DNA of 64,000 bases, from positions 1-64,000 of the forward strand of contig NW_027196381.1 of assembly GCF_038502225.1 (NCBI RefSeq). The letters run 5' to 3'. The DNA is from Cherax quadricarinatus. Its lineage: Eukaryota > Arthropoda > Malacostraca > Decapoda > Parastacidae. The notes below the pieces were generated by a model. That model was not told the DNA's origin. It saw nothing but the letters and a program-made list of their open reading frames with translations, and did not search any database. The position numbers and the translations under genes are program-made. The stretch's first letter is position 1. Each line of letters begins with the position of its first letter. Below, piece after piece: positions 33,501-43,659 of this stretch.

Positions 33501-33803
33501 GGGCGGGTTTTAGATTTTCTTAGTGGGGGAAGTATTTCAACCTTACGGGCCTTAACATTGGACGTTAGCGGAGTTTCAAGCGAGGTACGAAGAACAATAA
33601 TGTACGTGGTGGCTGATTTCCTCTTTATCTCGTGGGGTATGCGGGAAACCGGGGGATCAGTTAGGATCAGGGCAATTGCGGCAGGTATCTACAGAACGTA
33701 TTGCAGAAATAAACTCATACATGGTAGAAGTTGGGATAATAGTTTTCCTGCAAAGTATCGAAGTCTTACTGTTAAACTGTTGCTGCAACTGCGGGTGGGG
33801 TAA
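30465..33803 (+). pseudogene. Tx1-like LINE ORF2 endonuclease-RT, decayed
   Basis: Open in its first phase from 30465 with no ATG before 30537, so translation would need reinitiation or a shift. Endonuclease: INVNGLRA, FIQEHN, GGDWNCVI. A frame change occurs in a G-rich run near 31020, then DRLYVTQG and FSDHRAVLADL. A second change near 31700-31760 precedes GKAPGIHGISNDFYRAHW. A TGA at 32020-32022 separates it from RT (AYRAISLMCSDYKIFAKVL, LDWQNAYDCVDRD, LRQGCPLS, YVDDTTILL at about 32521). A third change near 33140 leads to the C-terminal region with a Cys/His cluster (CLRSGLEETAFHAVYFC). At least four lesions make it inactive. Confidence 0.8.
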
Positions 33804-34952
33804 GGCAACGGGGGGCTGGACTCCCCCCCGTGGTAGCACCAAACGATATGTTAGAGACTTCAGGGTAGAGGGCGGGGTTTAGGGAGTGGCGTGTATGTAT
33901 TATGAATGGTTCCGTGCGTCTGTGTGTGTATGGTTGTGGTGTTGTGTGGCACTCAGATCTTGGATTAATCATAAAATGGTCATACATTTTGATAATACAG
34001 ATAAAAAGCAATATTCAGTATATGTTCCAGCCTCTAACAAGACTGAATTAGTTCCCGACTATGGCCGGGGCTTGGTGAAGTATGTTGGGTCTTTCCTGGA
34101 ATTCCCGTTAGGTTTAGTTTAGTCTTTTGTAAGCGGAAGCCACGCTGATGTCACCGCTAAAAGTACAACGTTATACTGGCCTTTAAGGGGAATGTTCATA
34201 AGCAGACCTTTTGGTGATGATTGTAGACTTTTGATGAAGGGCAAAAAGTGCCATTTGCATGAGATTGTTTTTGTATATGTAGTAGCGGACACCACTGTGA
34301 GGGGGGGGGGTTGAGATGTATAATGTCCTATATTGTAATCTATGGACATTCAAGTTCCTTGGGCAGCAGCTTTTGTGGAATGTTGTTCCCTCACCCAGTG
34401 ATATCACATATATATTTTTTATTTCATTTATGGTGCATATAGTCAGTTGATGTTCATTTAAGCACCTTTACTAATATCACTGTATACAAGCAAGGTATAC
34501 TTTTTGTGGGTTTATAATTAGTTTGAGAAACTAAATATGGGGTTCGTCGGGGTATTAGGAGTCAATAGTGTTTCCTCATATGTAATCATACATGCTAGAT
34601 CTGTGAAAGTCTTATGTTAATTATTAAAGGATTTTTTGCAAATTTTGATTCCTTTTTCAATATATGCAAAACCAAAAATAAAGAACAGCATTTGGAAATT
34701 TCAAGAGTCATGTAGGTTTCTGATAGTTATTTTATATAACCATAGTACCATTGAGTGTACAATGTATTAGTTTATATGATATTGTTTTTGTATTTAAAAT
34801 TTCATATATAAAATGAATAAGACTGTCAGGTTTTGGTATATAGTTATTTTGTGGTTAAGATATGTTCCGGTAGTTCTCTGTTTAGTTATATGTTGTCTTA
34901 TTATATAAAGTTTCCAGGTATACTGTATTTTAAATAAAATATATAAAAAAAA
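33804..34952 (+). other. 3' UTR of the Tx1-like LINE
   Basis: 1.15 kb after the ORF2 stop with no credible coding frame. The first 500 bases continue the G-rich composition of ORF2. The second half is strongly AT-rich and ends in AATAAA and a short A tail. I see no hairpin or tandem repeat that stands out. Confidence 0.65.
34933..34938 (+). terminator. Polyadenylation signal of the Tx1-like LINE
   Basis: AATAAA lies 14 bases before the end of the element's A tail, the expected distance for cleavage and polyadenylation. The element end is fixed independently by the 11-bp target duplication. Confidence 0.7.
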
Positions 34953-37900
34953 TACTACCCAGGATAGTAGTACCACCCAGGATGGTAGTATCTCCCAGGA
35001 TGGTAGTTCCACCCAGGATTGTAGTACCTCCCTAGATGGTAGTTCCTCAGAGGATGGTAGTACCAACCAGGATGGTAGTACCAACCAGGATGGTAGTACC
35101 TCCCAGGATAGTATTACCACCGATGATGGTAGTACCAGCCAGGATGCTAGTACCTCCCTGGATGGTAGTACCACCCAGGATGGTAGCACCACCCAGGATA
35201 GTAGTACCACCCAGGATGGTAGTATCTCCCAGGATGGTAGTACCACCCAGGATGGTAGTACCACCCAGGATGGTAGCACCACCCAGGATGGTAGTACCAC
35301 CCAGGATGGTAGTATCTCCCAGGATGGTAGTACCACCCAGGATGGTAGTACCTCCCAGGATGGTAGTAAATCCCAGGATGGTAGTACCACCCAGGATGGT
35401 AGTATAACCCAGGATGAGAGTACCTCCCACGATGGTAGTATCTCCCACGATGGTAGTACCACCCAGGATGGTAATACCACCGAGGATGGTAGTACCTCCC
35501 ACGATGGTAGTACCTCCCACGATGGTAGTACCACCCAGGAAAGTAGTACCACCCATGATGGTACTACCACCCAGGATAGTAGTACCACCCAGGAAAGTAG
35601 TATCACCCTGTATGGTAGTACCACCCACGATGGTAGTACCTCCCAGGATGGTAGTACCACCCAGGATGGTAGTACCACCCAGGATGGTAGTACCTCCCAC
35701 GATGGTAGTACCACCCAGGATGGTAGTACCACCCAAAATGGTAGTACCTCCCAGGATGGTAGTACCACTCTGGATGGTAGTACCACCAAGGATGGTAGTA
35801 CCTCCCAGGATGGTAGTACCACCCAGGATAGTAGTACCACCCAGGATGGTAGTACCACCCAGGATGGTGGTACCTCAGAGGATGGTAGTACCAACCAGGA
35901 TGGTAGTACCTCCCGGGATAGTATTACCACCCAGGATGGTAGTACCTCCCAGGAGTTTAGTACCACCCAGGATGGTAGTACCACCCAGGATGGTACTACC
36001 ACCCAGGATGGTAGTACCTCTCAGGATGGTAGTACCACCCAGGATGGCAGTACCTCTCAGGATAGTAGTACCACCCAGGATGGTAGCACCTCCCAGGATG
36101 GTAGTACCACACAGGATGGTATTACATCCCAGGATGGTAGTACCACCCAGCATTGTAGTATCACCAAGGATGGTAGTACCTCCCAGGATGGTAGTACTTC
36201 CCAGGATGGTAGTACCACCCAGGGCGGTAGTACCACCCAGGATGGTAGTACCACCCAGGTTCCAGGTTGGTAGTCCCTCCCAGAATGGTAGAACCACCCT
36301 GGATAGTAATACCTCCCAGGATGTCAGTACCACCGAGGTCGGTAGTACCACCCAGGATGGTAGTGCCACCATTGATGGTAGTACCTCCCAGGATGGTAGT
36401 ATCACCCAGGATTGTAGTACAACCCAGGATAGTAGTACCACCCATGATGGTAGTACTACCCAGGATAGTAGTACCACCCAGGATAGTAGCATCACCCTGG
36501 ATGGTAGTACCACCCAGGATGGTAGTACCTCCCAGGATGGTAGTACCATCCAGGATGGTAGTACCACCTAGGATGGAAGTACCTCCCACGATGGTAGTAC
36601 CACCCCGGATGGTAGTACCTCCATGGATGTTAGTACCACCCAGGATGGTAGTACCTCCCAGGATGATAGCACTTCCCAGGATGGTAGTACCTCCCCGGAT
36701 GGTAGTACCACCCAGGATGGTAGTACCTCCCAGGATGATAGCACTTCCTAGGATGGTAGTACCACCCAGGATGGTTGTACCTCCCACGATGGTAGCATCT
36801 CCCACGATGGTAGTACCATCCAGGATGGTAGTACCACCCAGGATGGTAGTACCTCCCAGGATAGTAGTACCACCGAGGATGGTAGCATCACCAACGATGG
36901 TAGTTCCACCCAGGATTGTAGTACCACCCTAGATGGTAGTTCCTCAGAGGATGGTAGTACCAACCAGGATGGTAGTACCTCCCAGGATAGTATTACCACC
37001 GATGATGGTAGTACCTCCGAGGATGTTAGTACCACCCAGGATGGTAGTACCACCCAGGATGGTACTACCACCCATGATGGTAGTACCAGCCAGGATGCTA
37101 GTACCTCCCTGGATGGTAGTACCACCCAGGATGGTAGCACCACCCTGGATGGTAGTACCACCCAGGATGGTAGTATCTCCCAGGATGGTAGTACCACCCA
37201 GGATGGCAGTGCCTCCCAGGATAGTAGTACCACCCAGCATGTTAGTATCTCCCAGGATGGTAGTACCACCCAGGATGGTAGTACAACATAGGATGGTAGT
37301 ACCACGTAGGATGGTGGTATCAACAAGGATGGTAGTACCTCCCAGGATGGTAGTACCACCCAGGATGGTAGTACCACCCAGGATGGTAGTACCACCCAGG
37401 ATGGTAGTACCACCCACGATGGAAGTACCACCCAGAATGGTAGTACTACCCAGGATGTTAGTACCACCCACGATGGTAGTATCACCCTGGATGGTAGTAC
37501 AACCCAGGATGGTAGTACCTCCCACGATGGTAGTACCTCCCACGATGGTAGTACCACCCAGGATCGTGGTACGTCCCAAGATCTTAGTACCACCCAAGAT
37601 GGTAGTACCACCCAGGATGGTAGTACCACCAAGGATGGTAGTGCCACCCAGGATGGTAGTACCACCCATGATGGTAGGACCACCCATGATGGTAGTACCT
37701 CCCAGGATGGTAGTACCACCCAGGATGGTAGTACCTCCCAGGATGGTAGTACCACCCAGGATGGTAGTACCACCCAGGATAGTTGTACCTCCCACGATGG
37801 TAGTACCACCCATTATCGTAGTACCTCCCAGGATGGTAGTACCACCCAGGATGGTAGTACCTCCCAGGATAATAGTACCTCCCAGGATGGTAGTACCACC

Positions 37901-39135
37901 CATGATGGTAGTACCACCCAGGATGGTAGTACCACCCTGGATGGTAGTACCTCCCACGATGGTAGTACCACCCAGGATAGTAGTACCTCCCAGGATAATA
38001 GTACCTCCCAGGATGGTAGTACCACCCAGGATGGTAGTACCACCCAGGATGGTAGTACCACCCTGGATGGTAGTACCTCCCACGATGGTAGTACCACCCA
38101 GGATGGTAGTACCTCCCACGATGGTAGTACCACCCAGGATGGTAGTACCTCCCAGGGTAATAGTACCTCCCAGGATGGTAGTACCACCCAGGATGGTAAT
38201 ACCACCCAGGATGGTAGTACCACCCTGGATGGTAGTACCTCCCACGATGGTAGTACCACCCAGGATGGTAGTACCTCCCAGGATATTAGTACTTCTCATT
38301 ATGGAAGTACCTCCCTAGGGTAATAGTACCTCCCAGGATGGTAGTACCACCCAGGATGGTAGTACCACCCAGGATGGTAGTACCCCCCATGATGGTAGTA
38401 CCACCCAGGATGGTAGTACCACCCAGGGTGATAGTACCACCCAGGATGGTAGTTCCACCCATGATGGTACTACCTCCCAGGATGGTAGTACCACCTATGA
38501 TGGTAGTGCCTCCCGGTATGATCGTACTTCCCATTATGATAGTAGAACCCAGGATGGTAGTACTTCCCATTATTGTAGTTCCATCAAGGAAGGTAATACC
38601 ACCCAGGATGGTAGTACCACTCAGGATGGTAGTACCTCCCAGGATGGTAGTACCTCTCCGGATGGTAGTACCACCCATGATGGTAGTACCTCCCAGGATG
38701 GTAGTACCACCCAGGATGGTAGTTCCACCCAGGTTGGTTGTACCTAACAGGATGGTAGTACCTCCCCGGATGGTAGTACCACCCAGGATGGTGGTACCTC
38801 CCAGGATGATAGCACTTCCCAAGATGGTAGTACCACCCAGGGTGGTAGTACCTCCCAGGATGGTAGTATCACCCAGGATGGTAGTACCACCCACGATGGT
38901 TGTACGTCCATGGATGGGAGTACCACCCAGGATTGTAGTACCTCCCAGGATGATAGCACTTCCCAGGATGGTAGTACCACCCAGGATGGTAGTACCACCC
39001 TGGATGGTAGTACCACCCAGGATGATAGCACTTCCCAGGATGATAGTATTACTAAGGATGGTAGTACCACACAGGGTGGTAGTACCACCAACGAGAGTCT
39101 TACCAACCAGGATGGTAGTACCAAACTGGACGGTT
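34953..39135. repeat. 18-bp satellite, block D
   Basis: About 232 units of the 18-bp repeat from the second target-duplication copy to about 39135, where it degenerates (CCAAACTGGACGG) into unique sequence. Local duplications are visible, for example the GCCAGGATGCTAGTACC variant near 35138 and 37090. The right end is the only edge of the satellite not made by a mobile element. Confidence 0.95.
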
Positions 39136-39238
39136 GTTGTCTACCATCCTTCTATTACGAATAGAACTTGCCAACCAAACTTAGGTGAAAGGTCAATCTT
39201 ATTGCAAGACCAGAATGTTTGATATTGTCAGTCGTAAT

Positions 39239-39294
39239 AGGTCAGAGGTCACACTCATGACTCAGAGGTCAGAGGTCACTCACAGAAGAGGTCA
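39239..39294 (+). promoter_or_regulatory. Cluster of nuclear-receptor-type half sites (two DR1)
   Basis: AGGTCAGAGGTCA occurs at 39239-39251 and 39266-39278, each a direct repeat of AGGTCA with a one-base spacer, and a further AGGTCA is at 39289-39294. AAGGTCA also occurs at about 39189. DR1 is the classical site for RXR-containing and HNF4-type receptors. No gene is visible nearby, so this may be only a small degenerate tandem repeat between two satellites. Confidence 0.4.
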
Positions 39295-39348
39295 GATATG
39301 TAATGTCTCATAGCATATTTATGAGCATTCTTATTTGAGAAAGTTCAT

Positions 39349-40270
39349 GAAGACACCCAGGTGTTGAACTTGTGTCTTATTCATCAATAAAGACACCGAG
39401 GTGTTGTACATGTGTCTTATTCATCAATAAAGACACCCAGGTGTTGTACATGTGTCTTATTCATCAATAAAGACACCCAGGTGTTGTACATGTGTCTTAT
39501 TCATCAATAAAGACACCCAGGTGTTGTACATGTGTCTTATTCATCAATAAAGACACCCAGGTGTTGTACATGTGTCTTATTCATCAATAAAGGCACCCAG
39601 GTGTTGAACTTGTGTCTTATTCATCAATAAAGACACCCAGGTGTTGTACATGTGTCTTATTCATCAATAAAGACACCCAGGTGTTGTACATGTGTCTTAT
39701 TCATCAATAAAGACACCCAGGTGTTGTACATGTGTCTTATTCATCAATAAAGACACCCAGGTGTTGTACATGTGTCTTATTCATCAATAAAGACACACAG
39801 GTGTTGTACATGTGTCTTATTCATCAATAAAGACACCCAGGTGTTGTACATGTGTCTTATTCATCAATACACCCTGGTGTTGTACATGTGTCTTATTCAT
39901 CAATACACCCAGGTGTTGTACATGTGTCTTATTCATCAATACACCCAGGTGTTGTACATGTGTCTTATTCATCAATACACCCAGGTGTTGTACATGTGTC
40001 TTATTCATCAATACACCCAGGTGTTATACATGTGTCTTATTCATCAATACACCCAGGTGTTGTACATGTGTCTTATTCATCAATGCACCCAGGTGTTGTA
40101 CATGTGTCTTATTCATCAATACACCCTGGTGTTGTACATGTGTCTTATTCATCAATACACCCAGGTGTTGTACATGTGTCTTATTCATCAATACACCCTG
40201 GTGTTGTACATGTGTCTTATTCATCAATACACCCAGGTGTTGTACATGTGTCTTATTCATCAATACACCC
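39349..40270. repeat. 40-bp then 36-bp tandem array, block E left
   Basis: From 39349 to about 39869 the period is 40 bases (about 13 units, core GGTGTTGTACATGTGTCTTA then TTCATCAATAAAGACACCCA). From 39870 the period becomes 36 by loss of AAGA between TCAATA and CACCC (about 11 units). The 36-base part is open in several phases, which explains the short repetitive frames here. The array continues after the CR1 insertion at 43183-43598. Confidence 0.95.
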
Positions 40271-40305
40271 TATACAGACCTATACACACTATACACCCTA
40301 TACAC

Positions 40306-43182
40306 ACCTATACAGATGTGACAGAGTGAACAGGCAAAAGGGGGGGGGTTGGCCTGTACATTGCAGAGTCACTTGTTTGCACAGAACTGCTTAATGCCTC
40401 AAATGACGTAGTGGAAGTTTTAGCAGTAAAGGTCGAGAACCAAAACCTAGTCATTGTGGTAGTCTACAAGCCTCCGGATGCAACATCCCAGCAATTCCAG
40501 GAACAGCTGTTAAAAATTGACCACTGTCTGGAAAATCTTCCAGCTCCTGCACCCAACATCTTGCTCCTGGGGGATTTCAACTTAAGGCACCTAAAATGGA
40601 GGAATATAGCAAATAATATTGTTGCAGTAATAACACCAGGAGGCAGCTCTGATGAAAACTCACACTCACACGAGCTTTTAAATCTCTGCACAAAATTCAA
40701 TTTAAACCAGCAAATAATAGAGCCTACTAGACTGGAGAATACACTAGACCTCATCTTCACTAACAATGATGATCTGATAAGAAATGTCACCATATCAAAA
40801 ACAATATACTCAGATCACAACATAATTGAGGTTCAGACATGTATGCGTGGAGCCCCAGACCGACAAAATGAGACTAGTCACGAGGGAGCATTCACCAAAT
40901 TCAACTTCAATAACAAAAACATAAAGTGGGACCAAGTAAACCAAGTCCTAACCGATATAAGCTGGGAAGATATACTAAGCAACACAGACCCAAACTTATG
41001 CCTAGAACAGATTAACTCGGTGGTACTCGATGTATGCACAAGGCTTATTCCTCTAAGAAAAAGGAGGAGTAGATGTAAAATAGAAAGAGACAGGCGCTCC
41101 CTTTACAGGCGACGGAAAAGAATAACAGAGCGGCTAAAAGAGGTCAATATATCTGAAATGCGCAGGGAGACACTGGTCAGAGAAATAGCAAGCATCGAAC
41201 TTAAGCTAAAAGAATCCTTTAGGAGTCAGGAATCGCGGGAAGAACTAAAAGCCATAAATGAAATCGAAAGAAACCCAAAGTATTTCTTCTCCTATGCCAA
41301 ATCAAAATCGAGAACAACGTCCAGTATTGGGCCCCTACTTAAACAAGATGGGTCCTACACAGATGACAGCAAGGAAATGAGTGAGCTACTCAAGTCCCAA
41401 TATGACTCAATTTTTAGCAAGCCGCTAACCAGACTGAGAGTCGAAGATCAAAATGAATTTTTTATGAGAGAGCCACAAAATTTGATTAACACAAGCCTAT
41501 CCGATGTTACCCTGACGCCAAATGACTTCGAACAGGCGATAAATGACATGCCCATGCACTCTGCCCCAGGGCCAGACTCATGGAACTCTGTGTTCATCAA
41601 GAACTGCAAGAAGCCCCTATCACGAGCCTTTTCCATCCTATGGAGAGGGAGCATGGACACGGGGGTCGTCCCTCAGTTACTAAAAACAACAGACATAGCC
41701 CCACTCCACAAAGGGGGCAGTAAAGCAACAGCAAAGAACTACAGACCAATAGCACTAACATCCCATATCATAAAAATCTTTGAAAGGGTCCTAAGAAGCA
41801 AGATCACCACCCATCTAGAAACCCATCAGTTACACAACCCAGGGCAACATGGGTTTAGAACAGGTCGCTCCTGTCTGTCTCAACTACTGGATCACTACGA
41901 CAAGGTCCTAAATGCACTAGAAGACAAAAAGAATGCAGATGTAATATATACAGACTTTGCAAAAGCCTTCGACAAGTGTGACCATGGCGTAATAGCGCAC
42001 AAAATGCGCGCTAAAGGAATAACAGGAAAAGTCGGTCGATGGATCTATAATTTCCTCACTAACAGAACACAGAGAGTAGTCGTCAACAGAGTAAAGTCCG
42101 AGGCAGCTACGGTGAAAAGCTCTGTTCCACAAGGCACAGTACTAGCTCCCATCTTGTTCCTCATCCTCATATCCGACATAGACAGGGATGTCAGCCACAG
42201 CACCGTGTCTTCCTTTGCAGATGACACCCGAATCTGCATGACAGTGTCTTCCATTGCAGACACTGCAAGGCTCCAGGCGGACATCAACCAAATCTTTCAG
42301 TGGGCTGCAGAAAACAATATGAAGTTCAACGATGAGAAATTTCAATTACTCAGATATGGTAAACATGAGGAAATTAAATCTTCATCAGAGTACAAAACAA
42401 ATTCTGGCCACAAAATAGAGCGAAACACCAACGTCAAAGACCTGGGAGTGATTATGTCGGAGGATCTCACCTTCAAGGACCATAACATTGTATCAATCGC
42501 ATCTGCTAGAAAAATGACAGGATGGATAATGAGAACCTTCAAAACTAGGGAGGCCAAGCCCATGATGACACTCTTCAGGTCACTTGTTCTATCTAGGCTG
42601 GATTATTGCTGCACTCTAACAGCACCTTTCAAGGCAGGTGAAATTGCCGACCTAGAAAATGTACAGAGAACTTTCACGGCGCGCATAACGGAGATAAAAC
42701 ACCTCAATTACTGGGAGCGCTTGAGGTTTCTAAACCTGTATTCCCTGGAACGCAGGAGGGAGAGATACATGATTATATACACCTGGAAAATCCTAGAGGG
42801 ACTAGTACCGAACTTGCACACGAAAATCACTCACTACGAAAGCAAAAGACTTGGCAGACGATGCACCATCCCCCCAATGAAAAGCAGGGGTGTCACTAGC
42901 ACGTTAAGAGACCATACAATAAGTGTCAGGGGCCCGAGACTGTTCAACTGCCTCCCAGCACACATAAGGGGGATTACCAACAGACCCCTGGCAGTCTTCA
43001 AGCTGGCACTGGACAAGCACCTAAAGTCAGTTCCTGATCAGCCGGGCTGTGGCTCGTACGTTGGTTTGCGTGCAGCCAGCAGCAACAGCCTGGTTGATCA
43101 GGCGCTGATCCTCCAGGAGGCCTGGTCACAGACCGGGCCGCGGGGGCGTTGACCCCCGAAACTCTCTCCAGGTAAACTCCAG
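40306..43182 (+). mobile_element. CR1-like LINE, copy 2 (5'-truncated)
   Basis: Nearly identical to positions 10471-13351 of copy 1 and inserted in the 36-bp array. Homology starts at ACCTATACAGATGTGAC and ends at the same CTCCAG terminus. About 36 bases of TATACAC-rich sequence (40270-40305) precede it. The array breaks off at ACACCC on the left and resumes at AGGTGTTG on the right, so no target duplication is visible. Both copies carry the same run of nine G near the 5' end of the shared part. Confidence 0.9.
40411..43152 (+). CDS. CR1 ORF2 fragment: endonuclease C-part, RT, intact
   Basis: 913 uninterrupted codons. The start ATG is internal to the ancestral frame and probably not a natural start. 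The fragment retains the second half of the endonuclease (VVVYKPPD, LLLGDFNLRHLKW, SDHNIIEV), a basic linker, and the complete RT (APGPDSW, YRPIALTS, YTDFAKAFDKCDH, VPQGTVLAP, FADDTRI), then the C-terminal region ending in QTGPRGR. The catalytic FADD motif is intact. It shows what copy 1 would read without its second G insertion. The endonuclease N-terminus with the first catalytic residues is gone, so it is not autonomous. Confidence 0.85.
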   Translation: MEVLAVKVENQNLVIVVVYKPPDATSQQFQEQLLKIDHCLENLPAPAPNILLLGDFNLRHLKWRNIANNIVAVITPGGSSDENSHSHELLNLCTKFNLNQQIIEPTRLENTLDLIFTNNDDLIRNVTISKTIYSDHNIIEVQTCMRGAPDRQNETSHEGAFTKFNFNNKNIKWDQVNQVLTDISWEDILSNTDPNLCLEQINSVVLDVCTRLIPLRKRRSRCKIERDRRSLYRRRKRITERLKEVNISEMRRETLVREIASIELKLKESFRSQESREELKAINEIERNPKYFFSYAKSKSRTTSSIGPLLKQDGSYTDDSKEMSELLKSQYDSIFSKPLTRLRVEDQNEFFMREPQNLINTSLSDVTLTPNDFEQAINDMPMHSAPGPDSWNSVFIKNCKKPLSRAFSILWRGSMDTGVVPQLLKTTDIAPLHKGGSKATAKNYRPIALTSHIIKIFERVLRSKITTHLETHQLHNPGQHGFRTGRSCLSQLLDHYDKVLNALEDKKNADVIYTDFAKAFDKCDHGVIAHKMRAKGITGKVGRWIYNFLTNRTQRVVVNRVKSEAATVKSSVPQGTVLAPILFLILISDIDRDVSHSTVSSFADDTRICMTVSSIADTARLQADINQIFQWAAENNMKFNDEKFQLLRYGKHEEIKSSSEYKTNSGHKIERNTNVKDLGVIMSEDLTFKDHNIVSIASARKMTGWIMRTFKTREAKPMMTLFRSLVLSRLDYCCTLTAPFKAGEIADLENVQRTFTARITEIKHLNYWERLRFLNLYSLERRRERYMIIYTWKILEGLVPNLHTKITHYESKRLGRRCTIPPMKSRGVTSTLRDHTISVRGPRLFNCLPAHIRGITNRPLAVFKLALDKHLKSVPDQPGCGSYVGLRAASSNSLVDQALILQEAWSQTGPRGR

Positions 43183-43598
43183 GTGTTGTACATGTGTCTT
43201 ATTCATCAATACACCTTGGTGTTGTACATGTGTCTTATTCATCAATACACCCTGGTGTTGTACATGTGTCTTATTCATCAATACACCTTGGTGTTGTACA
43301 TGTGTCTTATTCATCAATACACCTTGGTGTTGTACATGTGTCTTATTCATCAATACACCCTGGTGTTGTACATGTGTCTTATTCATCAATACACCCAGGT
43401 GTTGTACATGTGTCTTATTCATCAATACACCCTGGTGTTGTACATGTGTCTTATTCATCAATACACCCTGGTGTTGTACATGTGTCTTATTCATCAATAC
43501 ACCCAGGTGTTGTACATGTGTCTTATTCATCAATACACCCAGGTGTTGTACATGTGTCTTATTCATCAATACACCCAGGTGTTGTACATGTGTCTTAC
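43183..43598. repeat. 36-bp tandem array, block E right
   Basis: About 11.5 units of the same 36-base repeat as 39870-40270, resuming immediately at the CR1 3' end and ending at about 43598. Units alternate between CCCTGG, CCTTGG and CCCAGG types. A 61-base unique spacer separates it from the next array. Confidence 0.95.
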
Positions 43599-43659
43599 TA
43601 TCTTCCTGGTTGCATGGAAGGAGCAGCGTCAGTGGATGACCACATTTGTCATCCTGCAC

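Larger units (their letters stand above)
29158..34952 (+). mobile_element. L1/Tx1-like LINE, essentially full length
   Basis: 5.8-kb non-LTR retrotransposon flanked by an 11-bp target duplication (TACTACCCAGG at 29147-29157 and 34953-34963). It has a short 5' UTR, ORF1 with a zinc knuckle, an overlapping ORF2 with endonuclease, RT and a zinc-finger-like C-terminus, a 1.15-kb 3' UTR, an AATAAA signal and an eight-A tail. RT motifs (AISLMCSDYKIFAKVLGNRM, LRQGCPLS, YVDDTTIL) fit the L1/Tx1 group best. ORF2 is broken several times while ORF1 is intact. The G-rich third positions differ strongly from the A-rich CR1 elements nearby. Confidence 0.85.

Noticed and set aside
39349..43598. Regular direct repeats that could suggest a CRISPR array
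   Set aside because: Whole units repeat without unique spacers, and the context (LINEs, SINE, LTR elements) is eukaryotic.
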